In this document: positions 34,938 to 42,979 of the stretch, piece by piece
Position numbering within the stretch: position 1 is the stretch's first letter
Layout: each line of letters begins with the position of its first letter
Assembly (NCBI RefSeq): GCF_018613605.1
Contig: NZ_JAGGPU010000006.1
Coordinates: 292,411 to 356,410, forward strand
DNA from: Pedobacter sp. ISL-64
GTDB lineage: Bacteria > Bacteroidota > Bacteroidia > Sphingobacteriales > Sphingobacteriaceae
Direction: 5' to 3'
Length of the DNA stretch: 64,000 bases
Translations under genes and position numbers: made by a program
Notes under the pieces: model-generated
The model's input: the letters and a program-made list of their open reading frames with translations, nothing else
What the model was told of the DNA's origin: nothing
Databases searched by the model: none

Positions 34938-35720
34938 TTGGAGGAGCTGCAGATTTCTGATAACTTATGTGATCATTGCCAAAACAAAGTTTCGGTAGGC
35001 CATAAATTCTGTAGCCATTGCGGTAGCGCCCAAAATTATAAGGAAGTTGTAATTCACAGTAAGAAGTGGCCAAACATACAACAAATTGGCCTGTTCTTTA
35101 TGATAGAGATATTGTGTTGTACAACTTCATTGCTCATAGAAGAACATTCTTTAACTACACTTTTTTGTATCGATGGCATAATGGGTATCGCTGCCCTTTT
35201 GTTCTTTTTTAATAGCTGGTCGGAAACTAAAAATATATTAAAATGGCCGGGGTTTTCCGTTTGGAAACTGATGGGCTTAATAACAGCAACTATTCTGGCT
35301 TCCATTATGGTCACATTTGTGGTTGACCATTTAAACGAGCTTGTTTTTAAAAAGGAAATGGAATATTACTCCATATTCGCATTTCATAAATATGGTACCT
35401 GGTTAATGTTTGCCTCTATAGCCCTCTACCCTGCTATATTCGAAGAATTGGCTTACAGAGGCTATTTAATGCAGAAGTTATTAAGTGTGGTTGACGAAAA
35501 GGAAGCTATTTATATTTCCTCTATTTTATTTTTCGTCATTCATTTCAGCCTGATTTCGGTATTCTGGTTGCTGCCTTTTGCTTTGTTTCTTGGTTGGCTC
35601 AGAATTAGAACTAAAACCTTGTGGTATGGTATTTTTATTCACTTTTTCTTTAATCTTACCGCTTGCTTTTTAGACCTTTACCCGCTGGAAGACCTCTTTG
35701 GATTAGTTTTTCAGCACTAA
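34938..35720 (+). CDS. CPBP (Abi-type) membrane protease with zinc ribbon
   Basis: Type II CAAX prenyl endopeptidase/bacteriocin-processing (CPBP) family, 260 residues. N-terminal zinc ribbon C11-x2-C14 and C25-x2-C28 (LCDHCQN, FCSHCGS), then several membrane helices with the intramembrane glutamate protease motifs: E169-E170-x3-R174 (FEELAYRG), H202 in FVIHFS and H235-x3-N239 (HFFFN). The start is a TTG at 34938, one base after the previous stop; the next Met would lose the zinc ribbon. The substrate is unknown. The stop overlaps that of the convergent DUF983 gene (35717-35720). Confidence 0.85.
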   Translation: MEELQISDNLCDHCQNKVSVGHKFCSHCGSAQNYKEVVIHSKKWPNIQQIGLFFMIEILCCTTSLLIEEHSLTTLFCIDGIMGIAALLFFFNSWSETKNILKWPGFSVWKLMGLITATILASIMVTFVVDHLNELVFKKEMEYYSIFAFHKYGTWLMFASIALYPAIFEELAYRGYLMQKLLSVVDEKEAIYISSILFFVIHFSLISVFWLLPFALFLGWLRIRTKTLWYGIFIHFFFNLTACFLDLYPLEDLFGLVFQH

Positions 35721-36109
35721 TCCCCACTTCCGGGAACATAGTGCAATCCTGGTGTAAGGTAATGAAGCAAAATAACTCTCGAATAGCGGTAATTAATTGG
35801 AGATAACAATAAAACACCCGTTAAGATTAAACTTACATAATACCACAGGTTTTCATAAATTAAAGGCAAGCCTAAAACATACGATGCTACTCCAATGGTA
35901 ATAATTTCTGCAACGTTCATGGCATAGCTTACAAACATCGCTACGTAGAAAAATCCGGGTTCACGTTCAAATTTTAAATTGCAATGCGGACAGGTAATAT
36001 TTGTTTTTTGTAATCTGAAAGAATAAGCACTTCCGGTAAAGATATCTCCTTTGCGGCAGCGCGGGCATTTACACTGTAAAAATGCTTGAAATTTAGATAA
36101 CTCAGCCAT
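35717..36109 (-). CDS. DUF983 membrane protein
   Basis: A 130-residue DUF983 protein. The N-terminus has a zinc-ribbon-like pair, CKCPRCRKGDIF and ITCPHCNLKF, then two membrane helices (FYVAMFVSYAMNVAEIITIGVASYVLG and YYVSLILTGVLLLSP in outline). DUF983 genes often lie near cytochrome oxidase genes in other phyla; the biochemical role is not known. A TAnnTTTG box and a TGAT-N4-GTCA palindrome upstream suggest control by a Crp/Fnr-type protein, such as the one encoded just upstream at 36234. Confidence 0.87.
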   Translation of the reverse strand: MAELSKFQAFLQCKCPRCRKGDIFTGSAYSFRLQKTNITCPHCNLKFEREPGFFYVAMFVSYAMNVAEIITIGVASYVLGLPLIYENLWYYVSLILTGVLLLSPINYRYSRVILLHYLTPGLHYVPGSGD

Positions 36110-36129
36110 AATCTTCTAATTTAATAGAA

Positions 36130-36174
36130 CAAAGGTAAGGCTAAAATTAAAAACTAATTTATGATCTACGTCAT
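36130..36174 (-). promoter_or_regulatory. Possible Crp/Fnr-activated promoter of the DUF983 gene
   Basis: On the minus strand TACCTTTG (36130-36137) is a perfect TAnnTTTG -7 box without a good -33 box. Upstream, ATGATCTACGTCAT (36161-36174, symmetric ATGA-N6-TCAT) resembles Fnr/Dnr sites (TTGAT-N4-ATCAA). Its centre is about 43 bases from the predicted start site, close to class II activator spacing. Confidence 0.45.
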
Positions 36175-36233
36175 GTTTGAGGGATTAGTATATTGGTTCA
36201 CTAGTTCATTAGTCATTTGTTCCAAATAAAATG

Positions 36234-36818
36234 CTAAACCTTTACTATTTTCCCTTTAATGGTTTTGATCAGGCCTTTTTCGGCTAGTGTTTTAGTGCCA
36301 CGGATAACTGTTTCTACCCTCAAACCAGTCATATCGGCTAATTCTTGTCGCGTTACCTTTAAATTTTCACCTACAACAATATCATCGAGAAGGTAATTGA
36401 TAATCGTTAATAATCGATGCTCTGCTTTTTCGCTCGCCAGTTCTTCCAGCATCATCGATTTATAAAAAAGGCGGCGACTTAGCGTCCGGATCAGGTCCAT
36501 GCTAAAATCGGGTTCGTTTTTGATCAAACCAAAGAAATCTTCTTTATTTACAGCAATAATGTGCGAATCTTTATTGGTGATGGTAAAAGCTAAATAAGGC
36601 CGGTCGATTAATAATGCAGGTTCGCCAAAATACTGTCCCGTTTTAAAAACTCCTTGAATAAATTCCTTTCCTTCATCGCTAACGGTAACCATTCTTACCT
36701 CACCTGATTTGATAAAATACACGTAGCGCGGCTGCATACCGGGCTCGTAAACAACCGAATCTTTTGGATAGCTTTTGAGTTTTAAACCTTTATCAATCAG
36801 TTTTTGGAAGTTCATCAT
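36234..36818 (-). CDS. Crp/Fnr family transcription regulator
   Basis: A 194-residue regulator: cyclic-nucleotide-binding-like beta roll (about 12-105; YVYFIKSGEVRMVT, GQYFGEPALLID) and a C-terminal winged HTH (TRQELADMTGLRVETVIRGTKTL in parts, EKGLIKTIKG). No N-terminal cysteine cluster of an Fnr iron-sulfur type is present, and the roll lacks an obvious cAMP-binding Arg-Ser/Thr pair, so the effector is unknown. It lies upstream of, and in the same direction as, the DUF983 gene, whose promoter has an Fnr-like palindrome. A dispersed repeat lies upstream of its own start. Confidence 0.9.
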   Translation of the reverse strand: MMNFQKLIDKGLKLKSYPKDSVVYEPGMQPRYVYFIKSGEVRMVTVSDEGKEFIQGVFKTGQYFGEPALLIDRPYLAFTITNKDSHIIAVNKEDFFGLIKNEPDFSMDLIRTLSRRLFYKSMMLEELASEKAEHRLLTIINYLLDDIVVGENLKVTRQELADMTGLRVETVIRGTKTLAEKGLIKTIKGKIVKV

Positions 36819-36849
36819 TGCTTATAGTAGTTTAATCTGCTCAAACAGT

Positions 36850-36983
36850 CGTCATTCCCGCGCAGGCGGGAATCTTAAAGCCTATTGCATTACGATTATT
36901 CATAAGTTTCCCTTGTTTCAAAGGCATTCATGAGCACTCCGTGGTTCCCAATCAACCCGATAGCTATCGGGTTGGGAATGACG
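36850..36983. repeat. Long dispersed repeat with CCCGATAGCTATCGGG core, copy 1
   Basis: From CGTCATTCCCGCGCAGGCGGG to CAACCCGATAGCTATCGGGT and GGGAATGACG, with a conserved middle that includes CATTACGATTATTCATAAG. It is the reverse complement of 47160-47308 over its whole length apart from small changes and one short insertion in the other copy. It lies between ddl and the Crp-like gene. Confidence 0.9.
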
Positions 36984-37005
36984 CTAATGACAAGAATTAT
37001 GAAAA

Positions 37006-37992
37006 CTACCCTAATGTTTCTTTCATTAAACGGGTGTAAAACTCTTTCAGTGTAATACCCATTGCCGCTACCTGTTGTGGGATAAAACTGGTTGCTGTTT
37101 GCCCGGGAATGGTATTGATTTCGATAAAATAGAACTTACCAGTTCCTTCTTCCAGGAAATAATCAACACGTACCACTCCCCTGCAATTTAGTTTCTTATA
37201 TACGTCCTTTACCACCTGCTGTACGCGACTCACCTCTTCTTCATTCATTCTGCCTGGTGTAATTTCTTCAGTTGCGCCTGGCGTATATTTGGCTTCGAAA
37301 TCAAAAAATTCATTTGCCGGGATAACTTCTGTGGTTGGCAAAACAATAATTTTTCCTTCAGCGCCAAAAATGCCTATCGAAAACTCTCTACCACTAACAA
37401 ACTCTTCAATTAAAATCTGATCATCTTCTTTAAAAGCCTTTTCTAAAGCACTTTCCAAGTCATCGGCATATTTTACCTTACTCATGCCAATGCTACTGCC
37501 CCCACTATTTGGTTTAACAAAATAAGGCAATCTTAGATCTTGCTTAATCTGATTTAAATTATAGTTGCCGCCTTTAAATATCTGAACAGATTTTGCGGTG
37601 TACAGGTTATCAATGCCTTCTACAACTGCTTTGGTGTAACCTTTATTCATCGTAATTGACGAAGTTAGCGCATCACAGGCCGTGTATGGGATACCTAACA
37701 TATCAAAATAGCCTTGTAATTTCCCATCCTCGCCAGGCGACCCATGGATAGCAATAAAAACGCCATCGAACTTAATTTTTCTTCCTTCAAGCGTTAAGGA
37801 AAAATCATTTTTATCAATTTCAATTTTAACAGAATCAGCAGGTTCATAAAACCAGCCCTTTTCGTTCAGCATAATTTTATACACATCGTATAAATTGGGG
37901 TCGATATTTTGAGCAATAGTGGCTGCGCTTTTCACCGAAACAACCCATTCGCCTGTGGTACCGCCTGTTAACAATGCTATCGTTTTCTTCAT
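37006..37992 (-). CDS. ddl: D-alanine--D-alanine ligase
   Basis: ATP-grasp ligase that makes D-Ala-D-Ala for peptidoglycan. From the ATG ending at 37992 it is 328 residues; a longer ORF adds 16 residues rich in Ile/Tyr/Arg (reaching 38040) that is unlikely to be translated. Seen: IALLTGGTTGEW, VFIAIHGSPGEDGKLQGYFDMLG in parts, PYFVKPNSGGSSIGMSKV, QILIEEFVSGREF and the metal site FYFIEINTIPGQT. The usual Tyr of the Y-type loop is seen in GIPYTACD. It stands near other envelope genes but is divergent from the PASTA gene. TATTTTTG at 38038-38045 on its strand may be its -7 box. Confidence 0.95.
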   Translation of the reverse strand: MKKTIALLTGGTTGEWVVSVKSAATIAQNIDPNLYDVYKIMLNEKGWFYEPADSVKIEIDKNDFSLTLEGRKIKFDGVFIAIHGSPGEDGKLQGYFDMLGIPYTACDALTSSITMNKGYTKAVVEGIDNLYTAKSVQIFKGGNYNLNQIKQDLRLPYFVKPNSGGSSIGMSKVKYADDLESALEKAFKEDDQILIEEFVSGREFSIGIFGAEGKIIVLPTTEVIPANEFFDFEAKYTPGATEEITPGRMNEEEVSRVQQVVKDVYKKLNCRGVVRVDYFLEEGTGKFYFIEINTIPGQTATSFIPQQVAAMGITLKEFYTRLMKETLG

Positions 37993-38084
37993 GTTAAAAA
38001 TCCTTTTATAAATAGAAATTGAATATAAATATATCCTCAAAAATATAAATATCTTTGTGCTTTAGTAATATTGAAGGAGAGAAT

Positions 38085-38136
38085 TTATTGAATGATTGAA
38101 TGAGGAAATGGATTCTATAATTCAATCAATCATTAA
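38085..38136. repeat. Inverted repeat of the ATTGAATGA family
   Basis: TTATTGAATGATTGAATGA is followed after about 20 bases by TTCAATCAATCATTAA, giving a hairpin in the divergent gap between ddl and the PASTA gene. It is a shorter copy of the elements at 2158-2266 and 14102-14191. Confidence 0.6.
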
Positions 38137-38180
38137 AATAGTTACATTTGAGCTTGTACGCATAACCCAAATTAAGATTC

Positions 38181-38951
38181 ATGTCTAAATTTATAGATTA
38201 TTTAAAAACCAAATCGTTTAGAAACAATATTTTAGCTGCAATAATAACTGTTGTTGTGCTTCTACTGGTCGCTTTTTTTAGTTTAAGATATTATACCAAA
38301 CACGGACAGGGCCTAAATGTACCTATGGTAAAAGGCTTATCTTTTGAGCAGGCAGTTAAGAAACTCGAAGATGCCGGATTAAAATATGAAGTAGATTCTG
38401 TTTTTATTATGGATCAACCTGCAGGAATTGTAATTGATCAGGATCCTGATCCCAATACTTTTGTAAAAGATAACCGTACCATTTACTTAACCATTAATGC
38501 AGGTAAAACACCGAATACAAAATTCCCTGATATAGCGTTTAAGACCTTAAGAGAAGCACAGGCTATAATAGAGAGCTCGAGATTAAAACTCGGCGATACC
38601 ACCTATAAGCCAGATGTAAGCCGCGATGTGGTTTTAGAAGCTTCTTTCGGCGGCCAGCCAATAGCAGTCGGACAGATTGTGCCTGTTGGCTCGAGGATTA
38701 ACCTGGTATTGGGCGATGGACGTGGAAACGAAGAAGTAGATATTCCACAATTGATGGGATTAACAATGGATGAAGCGAAATTTAGCCTAAGAGGTTCGAA
38801 CCTGAGTTTAGGTACTATTATTTACGACGGACCTATTACCGATAGTGCTGCTGCCATTATTACTAAACAAGATCCTATGCTGGTTGATTCGTTAACCAAA
38901 GTGGCTATAGGCACAAAGATTAACATTACCCTATCTAACAAACAACAATAA
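38181..38951 (+). CDS. PASTA domain membrane protein
   Basis: A 256-residue protein with one N-terminal membrane anchor (ILAAIITVVVLLLVAFFSL) and three periplasmic PASTA domains: about 45-108 (VPMVKGLSFEQAVKKLEDAGL), 112-180 (FPDIAFKTLREAQAIIESS) and 187-254 (IPQLMGLTMDEAKFSL). PASTA modules bind peptidoglycan fragments or beta-lactams in penicillin-binding proteins and kinases; here there is no kinase or transpeptidase domain. Its place 19 bases before mltG fits a cell-wall role. A TACATTTG box at 38143-38150 could be its -7 element, but the -33 box is poor. Confidence 0.9.
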   Translation: MSKFIDYLKTKSFRNNILAAIITVVVLLLVAFFSLRYYTKHGQGLNVPMVKGLSFEQAVKKLEDAGLKYEVDSVFIMDQPAGIVIDQDPDPNTFVKDNRTIYLTINAGKTPNTKFPDIAFKTLREAQAIIESSRLKLGDTTYKPDVSRDVVLEASFGGQPIAVGQIVPVGSRINLVLGDGRGNEEVDIPQLMGLTMDEAKFSLRGSNLSLGTIIYDGPITDSAAAIITKQDPMLVDSLTKVAIGTKINITLSNKQQ

Positions 38952-38970
38952 ACACGTATCATATTTACAG

Positions 38971-40026
38971 ATGACTGAAGTAGAAAAAAAGAACATGAGT
39001 ACAGGCAAAAAAGTGGCAATAGTGATTGCGCTTGTTGTTATTTTAATTGCCGGTTACTTTGCGTTAAATATTTACAGGCTTTACTTTGCCCCTAACGTTA
39101 CCGAAAATCAAAAATATCTATATATCAAAACCGGAAGCAGCTACGATGATCTGATCGCCGAAATTAAAAAGAAAGATCTGGTAAAAAGTATCTCATCTTT
39201 TACTGCAGCTGCCGGAAAAATGAATTTAGTTACAAGTGTAAAACCCGGCCGTTACCGTTTAACCAAAGGAATGACCAACCGCAGTTTGATTAACTTAATT
39301 AAAGCTGGAAATCAAGATCCGGTTAAATTGAAGTTCCACAACATCCGCAAGAAAGAAAACTTCGCTGCATATCTGGCCAGCAATCTGGAAGCCGATTCGT
39401 TAAGCTTTATCAATGTTTTAGATTCTATGGTGCTGATTAGCAAATATGGTTTTAACCAGGATAATGTGTATGCCATGTTTATTCCGAATACTTACGAGAT
39501 GTACTGGAATATTTCGCCGGTTGATTTCTTTGAGCGCATGCACAAGGAATATGATAAATTCTGGACAGCCGACCGCAAGCAAAAAGCAGCAAGTTTAAAC
39601 CTGACTCCGGTACAGGTATATACACTGGCTTCTATTGTTGATGCAGAGGCGCTTTACGACAAAGAAATGCCCATTATAGCAGGTTTGTATTTAAACCGTT
39701 TAAATAAAGGCATATTGTTACAGGCCGATCCAACGGTGATTTTTGCAAACAACGATTTTACGGTAAAAAGGGTAACCGGAAAATTATTACAGGTACAATC
39801 GCTTTACAACACTTATAAATACGCTGGTTTGCCTCCAGGGCCGATTATGATGCCAAGTATTAATGCAATTGATGCCATACTAAACCGCGATAACAACAAT
39901 TACATTTACATGTGTGCCAAAGAAGATTTTTCCGGCTACCATAACTTTGCTGAAAATAAAGCACAGCACGAAATCAATGCAAAGAAATATCGTGAAGCTT
40001 TAAACAAAAGAAACATTTTTAAATAA
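38971..40026 (+). CDS. mltG: Endolytic transglycosylase MltG
   Basis: Membrane-bound lytic transglycosylase that cuts nascent glycan strands and sets their length. The 351 residues have one N-terminal membrane helix (KVAIVIALVVILIAGYFAL), a LysM-like module (YIKTGSSYDDLIAEIKKKDLV, VKPGRYRLTKGM) and the YceG catalytic domain. The likely catalytic acid is E226 in LASIVDAEALYDKEMP, matching E218 of the E. coli enzyme; LLQADPTVIFA and YAGLPPGPI are family marks. A second ATG nine codons in is possible. The stop codon shares one base with the next gene's ATG. Confidence 0.95.
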   Translation: MTEVEKKNMSTGKKVAIVIALVVILIAGYFALNIYRLYFAPNVTENQKYLYIKTGSSYDDLIAEIKKKDLVKSISSFTAAAGKMNLVTSVKPGRYRLTKGMTNRSLINLIKAGNQDPVKLKFHNIRKKENFAAYLASNLEADSLSFINVLDSMVLISKYGFNQDNVYAMFIPNTYEMYWNISPVDFFERMHKEYDKFWTADRKQKAASLNLTPVQVYTLASIVDAEALYDKEMPIIAGLYLNRLNKGILLQADPTVIFANNDFTVKRVTGKLLQVQSLYNTYKYAGLPPGPIMMPSINAIDAILNRDNNNYIYMCAKEDFSGYHNFAENKAQHEINAKKYREALNKRNIFK

Positions 40027-40430
40027 TGTATAGCCACAGCACAAAAATCAGGGTCCGGTATGGCGAAACCGATCAAATGGGTTATATGTATTACGGCAAT
40101 TATGCACAGTACTACGAAGTAGGCCGGGTAGAAATGTTGCGCAGTTTGGGCATGAGCTATAGCTCGATGGAAGCTGATGGAATTATGATGCCTGTTTTGG
40201 AATTAAAATGCAAATATATTAAACCTGCTCTATACGATCAGAAAATTACCGTAAAAACAATCATCAAAACGACGCCAGGCATCAGGATCTTTTTCGAATA
40301 CGAGTTGTATAACGAAGAAGATGAGCTCATAAATGTTGGGGCCACTACACTGGTTTTTGTTGATATGAAGAAAAATAAACCTACAAATCCGCCTGAAAAT
40401 TTTATGAAAAAACTATCGGTGTTTTTTTAA
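40026..40430 (+). CDS. YbgC-like acyl-CoA thioesterase
   Basis: Hotdog-fold 4HBT thioesterase of 134 residues. The catalytic Asp-containing motif VRYGETDQMGYMYYGNYAQYYEVGR (D17 in ETDQMG) is that of the YbgC/FadM group, which hydrolyses short- or medium-chain acyl-CoA. YbgC lies with tol-pal genes in other bacteria; here it is overlapped by one base with mltG and followed 12 bases later by a YihY gene, so it belongs to an envelope operon. The physiological substrate is unknown. Confidence 0.9.
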   Translation: MYSHSTKIRVRYGETDQMGYMYYGNYAQYYEVGRVEMLRSLGMSYSSMEADGIMMPVLELKCKYIKPALYDQKITVKTIIKTTPGIRIFFEYELYNEEDELINVGATTLVFVDMKKNKPTNPPENFMKKLSVFF

Positions 40431-40442
40431 TTAACAAATACA

Positions 40443-41432
40443 ATGGAATGGTTACATAGGCAATTATTACATCTTAAACTCTATTCTAGATTTATCGAAT
40501 GGACGAAGGGATGTGTTTTGCCTGGTTTTAGCCCACTTCCATTGTATACTGTAGCTACATTTTTCTTTCGTGAAATTGGCAAAGATGCTTTGGTAAACAA
40601 ATCATCATCATTAGCTTATAGTTTCATGCTGGCTATCTTCCCAGGCATTATCTTCTTATTTACGTTAATTCCTTTTATTCCAATTAAAGGCTTCCAGGAT
40701 CAGTTGTTAAACTTAATACAGCTTGTACTTCCACACAATGCTTTTGATGCTTTCGAAACCACATTGAAAGACATCATAAAAAATCAGAACAGGGGCTTAT
40801 TATCTTTCGGTTTTTTATCGGCCATATTTTTTGCCACCAATGGGGTTAAAAACTTAATGAAGGCTTTTAATAAATCATCATTGATTATCGAAACCAGGGG
40901 CTGGTTAAAACAACGCTTAATTGCACTGGTATTAACTACGATTATTTGTTTTTCCATTATCATCTGCATCAGCGCTATGACTCTGGGAGAAGTTTTACTG
41001 AATAAGATCACAAACGAACTCCACATTAAGGGTAGTTTCCTGGCTTTTGCAGTACAGTTTACCCAATGGGCACTACTGGCTATTTTATATTTTTTAACGG
41101 TATCTATATTATATCGATACGGGCCAGCACATTCAAAAAAGTGGCGTTTCTTTAGTGCAGGCTCCTGGCTGGCTACCATTTTAGCTTTCCTTACTATTTG
41201 GGGCTTTTCTTTTTACATTAACCATTTTGCGTCATATAACAAAGTTTACGGCTCTATCGGAACATTAATCGTAATCATGATCTGGCTTTACCTCAACTCT
41301 TTGATTTTATTGATCGGTTTTGAGCTGAATGCGAGCGTGGATGTAAGTAAAAGAAGTGTGAAGATTATCCGCCCAACCTTTAATTTGTTCAAAAAATCAG
41401 AGCCGATTGAAGAAAATATACAGAAGAAATAA
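40443..41432 (+). CDS. YihY/BrkB-type membrane protein
   Basis: Integral membrane protein of 329 residues, family YihY/virulence factor BrkB (once called RNase BN by error). About six helices; typical are SSSLAYSFMLAIFPGIIFLFTLIPFIP in parts, LLSFGFLSAIFFATNGVKNLMKAFN and VYGSIGTLIVIMIWLYLNSLILLIGFELNA. The role is not settled: envelope integrity or transport has been proposed. It is last in the PASTA-mltG-thioesterase-YihY unit (gaps 19, -1 and 12 bases). Confidence 0.92.
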   Translation: MEWLHRQLLHLKLYSRFIEWTKGCVLPGFSPLPLYTVATFFFREIGKDALVNKSSSLAYSFMLAIFPGIIFLFTLIPFIPIKGFQDQLLNLIQLVLPHNAFDAFETTLKDIIKNQNRGLLSFGFLSAIFFATNGVKNLMKAFNKSSLIIETRGWLKQRLIALVLTTIICFSIIICISAMTLGEVLLNKITNELHIKGSFLAFAVQFTQWALLAILYFLTVSILYRYGPAHSKKWRFFSAGSWLATILAFLTIWGFSFYINHFASYNKVYGSIGTLIVIMIWLYLNSLILLIGFELNASVDVSKRSVKIIRPTFNLFKKSEPIEENIQKK

Positions 41433-41492
41433 TTTTTTTCTCCCTCTGTGTTAAGTAATTATCAAGTTTATATAAAAAAAAAGCATTCACAG

Positions 41493-41523
41493 TTTGCAGT
41501 TTTAATAGGAGTTTGTACTTTTG
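41493..41523 (+). promoter_or_regulatory. Perfect Bacteroidota promoter of tRNA-Ser
   Basis: TTTG (41493-41496), a 19-base spacer and TACTTTTG (41516-41523) match the -33/-7 consensus exactly. The -7 box ends four bases before the first base of the mature tRNA, so the transcript may begin at or next to it. Confidence 0.8.
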
Positions 41524-41527
41524 CGCC

Positions 41528-41617
41528 GGAGAGTTGGCAGAGTGGTCGATTGCGGCAGTCTTGAAAACTGTTGACTTGTTAAAGGGTCCGCGGGTTCGAA
41601 TCCCCCACTCTCCGCCA
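41528..41617 (+). tRNA. tRNA-Ser (anticodon TGA)
   Basis: The acceptor strand GGAGAGT (41528-41534) pairs with ACTCTCC (41607-41613), then discriminator G and an encoded CCA (41615-41617). The anticodon loop CTTGAAA gives TGA, which reads UCA and related Ser codons. A long variable arm (class II) and the T arm GCGGGTTCGAATCCCCC are present. It stands alone between the YihY gene and a terminator at 41625-41656. Confidence 0.97.
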
Positions 41618-41624
41618 AAAAATC

Positions 41625-41656
41625 AAAGCCTGAGTCGTAAGATTTCAGGCTTTTTT
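41625..41656 (+). terminator. Intrinsic terminator of tRNA-Ser
   Basis: AAAGCCTGA (41625-41633), an 11-base loop, TCAGGCTTT (41645-41653) and a run of T residues. It begins eight bases after the tRNA CCA end. Confidence 0.88.
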
Positions 41657-41797
41657 CATTTATCGAAACATCCATCCCATTCTAGTAAAGGTCTAATGTC
41701 AATATGGTAAGCCATTCGGCACAACAAAAATAATTTAAAACGCTTAACTTAACGATATTGAACGCAAGCCTTGAAAAATCTGTGCGTTTACTATTAA

Positions 41798-42196
41798 TTA
41801 TCGACTTTTTCTCAATTCAGAATATAATTCAATTAAATTACCTTCGGGGTCTCTGAAGTGCACGACTCTAGTCCCCCAATCTGACATCGATTTCGGCTCT
41901 CCTAAAAAATTTACTTCCTTATTTCGAAGCGAAGCGTACACTTGATCCACACTGTCTACCTGCAAAATAATTACAGCTTTATCTTGTTCAAACTCATTTT
42001 TGTTTACTACTTTATTTATAGCATTATTCATAATGTCAGCTTTAAACAAAGCAAGTCCGGAAGGGCATCCAATATTGAAACTTGCATAATTGTCGCCCAA
42101 ACCGCCCCAAGAGCATTCCAAACCCAGAACGTCATTGTAAAATGTAAAGCATTTATCAAAGTCGTTCACTAATAACCTGATGTTACTAAATTTCAT
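41798..42196 (-). CDS. VOC (glyoxalase-like) family protein
   Basis: Vicinal oxygen chelate protein of 132 residues with two beta-alpha-beta-beta-beta modules: FSNIRLLVNDFDKCFTFYND at the start, AVIILQVDSVDQVYASLRNK in the middle and RVVHFRDPEGNLIELYSEL at the end. The last has the E of the usual metal site. The reaction is unknown (family: glyoxalase I, dioxygenases, antibiotic-binding proteins). It is 33 bases downstream of an AraC-type gene on the same strand, probably one unit. Confidence 0.85.
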   Translation of the reverse strand: MKFSNIRLLVNDFDKCFTFYNDVLGLECSWGGLGDNYASFNIGCPSGLALFKADIMNNAINKVVNKNEFEQDKAVIILQVDSVDQVYASLRNKEVNFLGEPKSMSDWGTRVVHFRDPEGNLIELYSELRKSR

Positions 42197-42229
42197 TTTG
42201 TCTTTCTTTAATTGTTTAATAGTACAAAA

Positions 42230-42979
42230 TTACCGTTCTTTCATCGTGGCTAATTGTAAAAATCGGTCGTTTTTGTTTTCAAATAGCTTTGTTGGATTGT
42301 TTCCCGTAAATTCTTTCAAATCTTTAATGAAATGTGATTGGTCGAAATAATTTTGTTCAGGAAAGAAATGGCCCTTTTTAACGGATGAAAAAGACGCGAA
42401 ACATTTCAAAATCTTGCAATATGATTTTAAAGGGATACCAAATCTATCTTGGAAATAACGATTGATTTGTCTTCTACTCCAAAATACATGTTGAGAATAT
42501 TCTTCGACTGACAGTCCGCCATTGGTCTGATATAGCAAATTGAACAAATTCTCTCTTCTAATGTCAATATCTTTTTGATTGGATGTGGCTGAAAGGATAG
42601 TTTTATTCAATTTTTCAATGATTGTTTCAACATTATGAAATGAAAGTTGATCTAGTTGCCAAAACATGTTATTCATTAATTGTTCGCTATCCAAAAGTGC
42701 TGATATTTTCTGTCTTAAAATGTAGTCAGCCGCCAATAATTTGAACCGCACTCCAAATACTTGCCTGTTTGGCTCAATGGAAACATCCACCGATTTTGTC
42801 CAAAGTCCTGTCAGCGAAATTTCTTGTTGCTCATAATTGTCAAGTGAAACGATAAGGTCAAAATAGCCATCCGGCAAAATTGTAAAGTCCAGTTTTTCTG
42901 CAGTGCAATTGTCGAACCACCAATAGCTCTTTATGAATTTGGCTAGTAATTGGTCTGGAGGAAATTCTTTGTAAATCAC
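42230..42979 (-). CDS. AraC family regulator with DUF6597-like N-terminus
   Basis: A 249-residue regulator. The N-terminal part (KFIKSYWWFDN, FTILPDGYFDLIVSLD, FGVRFKLLAADYIL) is the sensor domain seen in many Bacteroidota AraC proteins; the C-terminal HTH pair is VEEYSQHVFWSRRQINRYFQDRFGIPLKSY in parts and QNYFDQSHFIKDLKEFTGNNPTKL. The start is a GTG (42977-42979), because a stop codon precedes it in frame. The VOC gene follows 33 bases downstream and is a likely target or partner. Confidence 0.87.
   Translation of the reverse strand: MIYKEFPPDQLLAKFIKSYWWFDNCTAEKLDFTILPDGYFDLIVSLDNYEQQEISLTGLWTKSVDVSIEPNRQVFGVRFKLLAADYILRQKISALLDSEQLMNNMFWQLDQLSFHNVETIIEKLNKTILSATSNQKDIDIRRENLFNLLYQTNGGLSVEEYSQHVFWSRRQINRYFQDRFGIPLKSYCKILKCFASFSSVKKGHFFPEQNYFDQSHFIKDLKEFTGNNPTKLFENKNDRFLQLATMKER

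Noticed and set aside
41513..41710. 65-codon ORF over the tRNA gene
   Set aside because: It is read through tRNA-Ser and its terminator; a chance frame.
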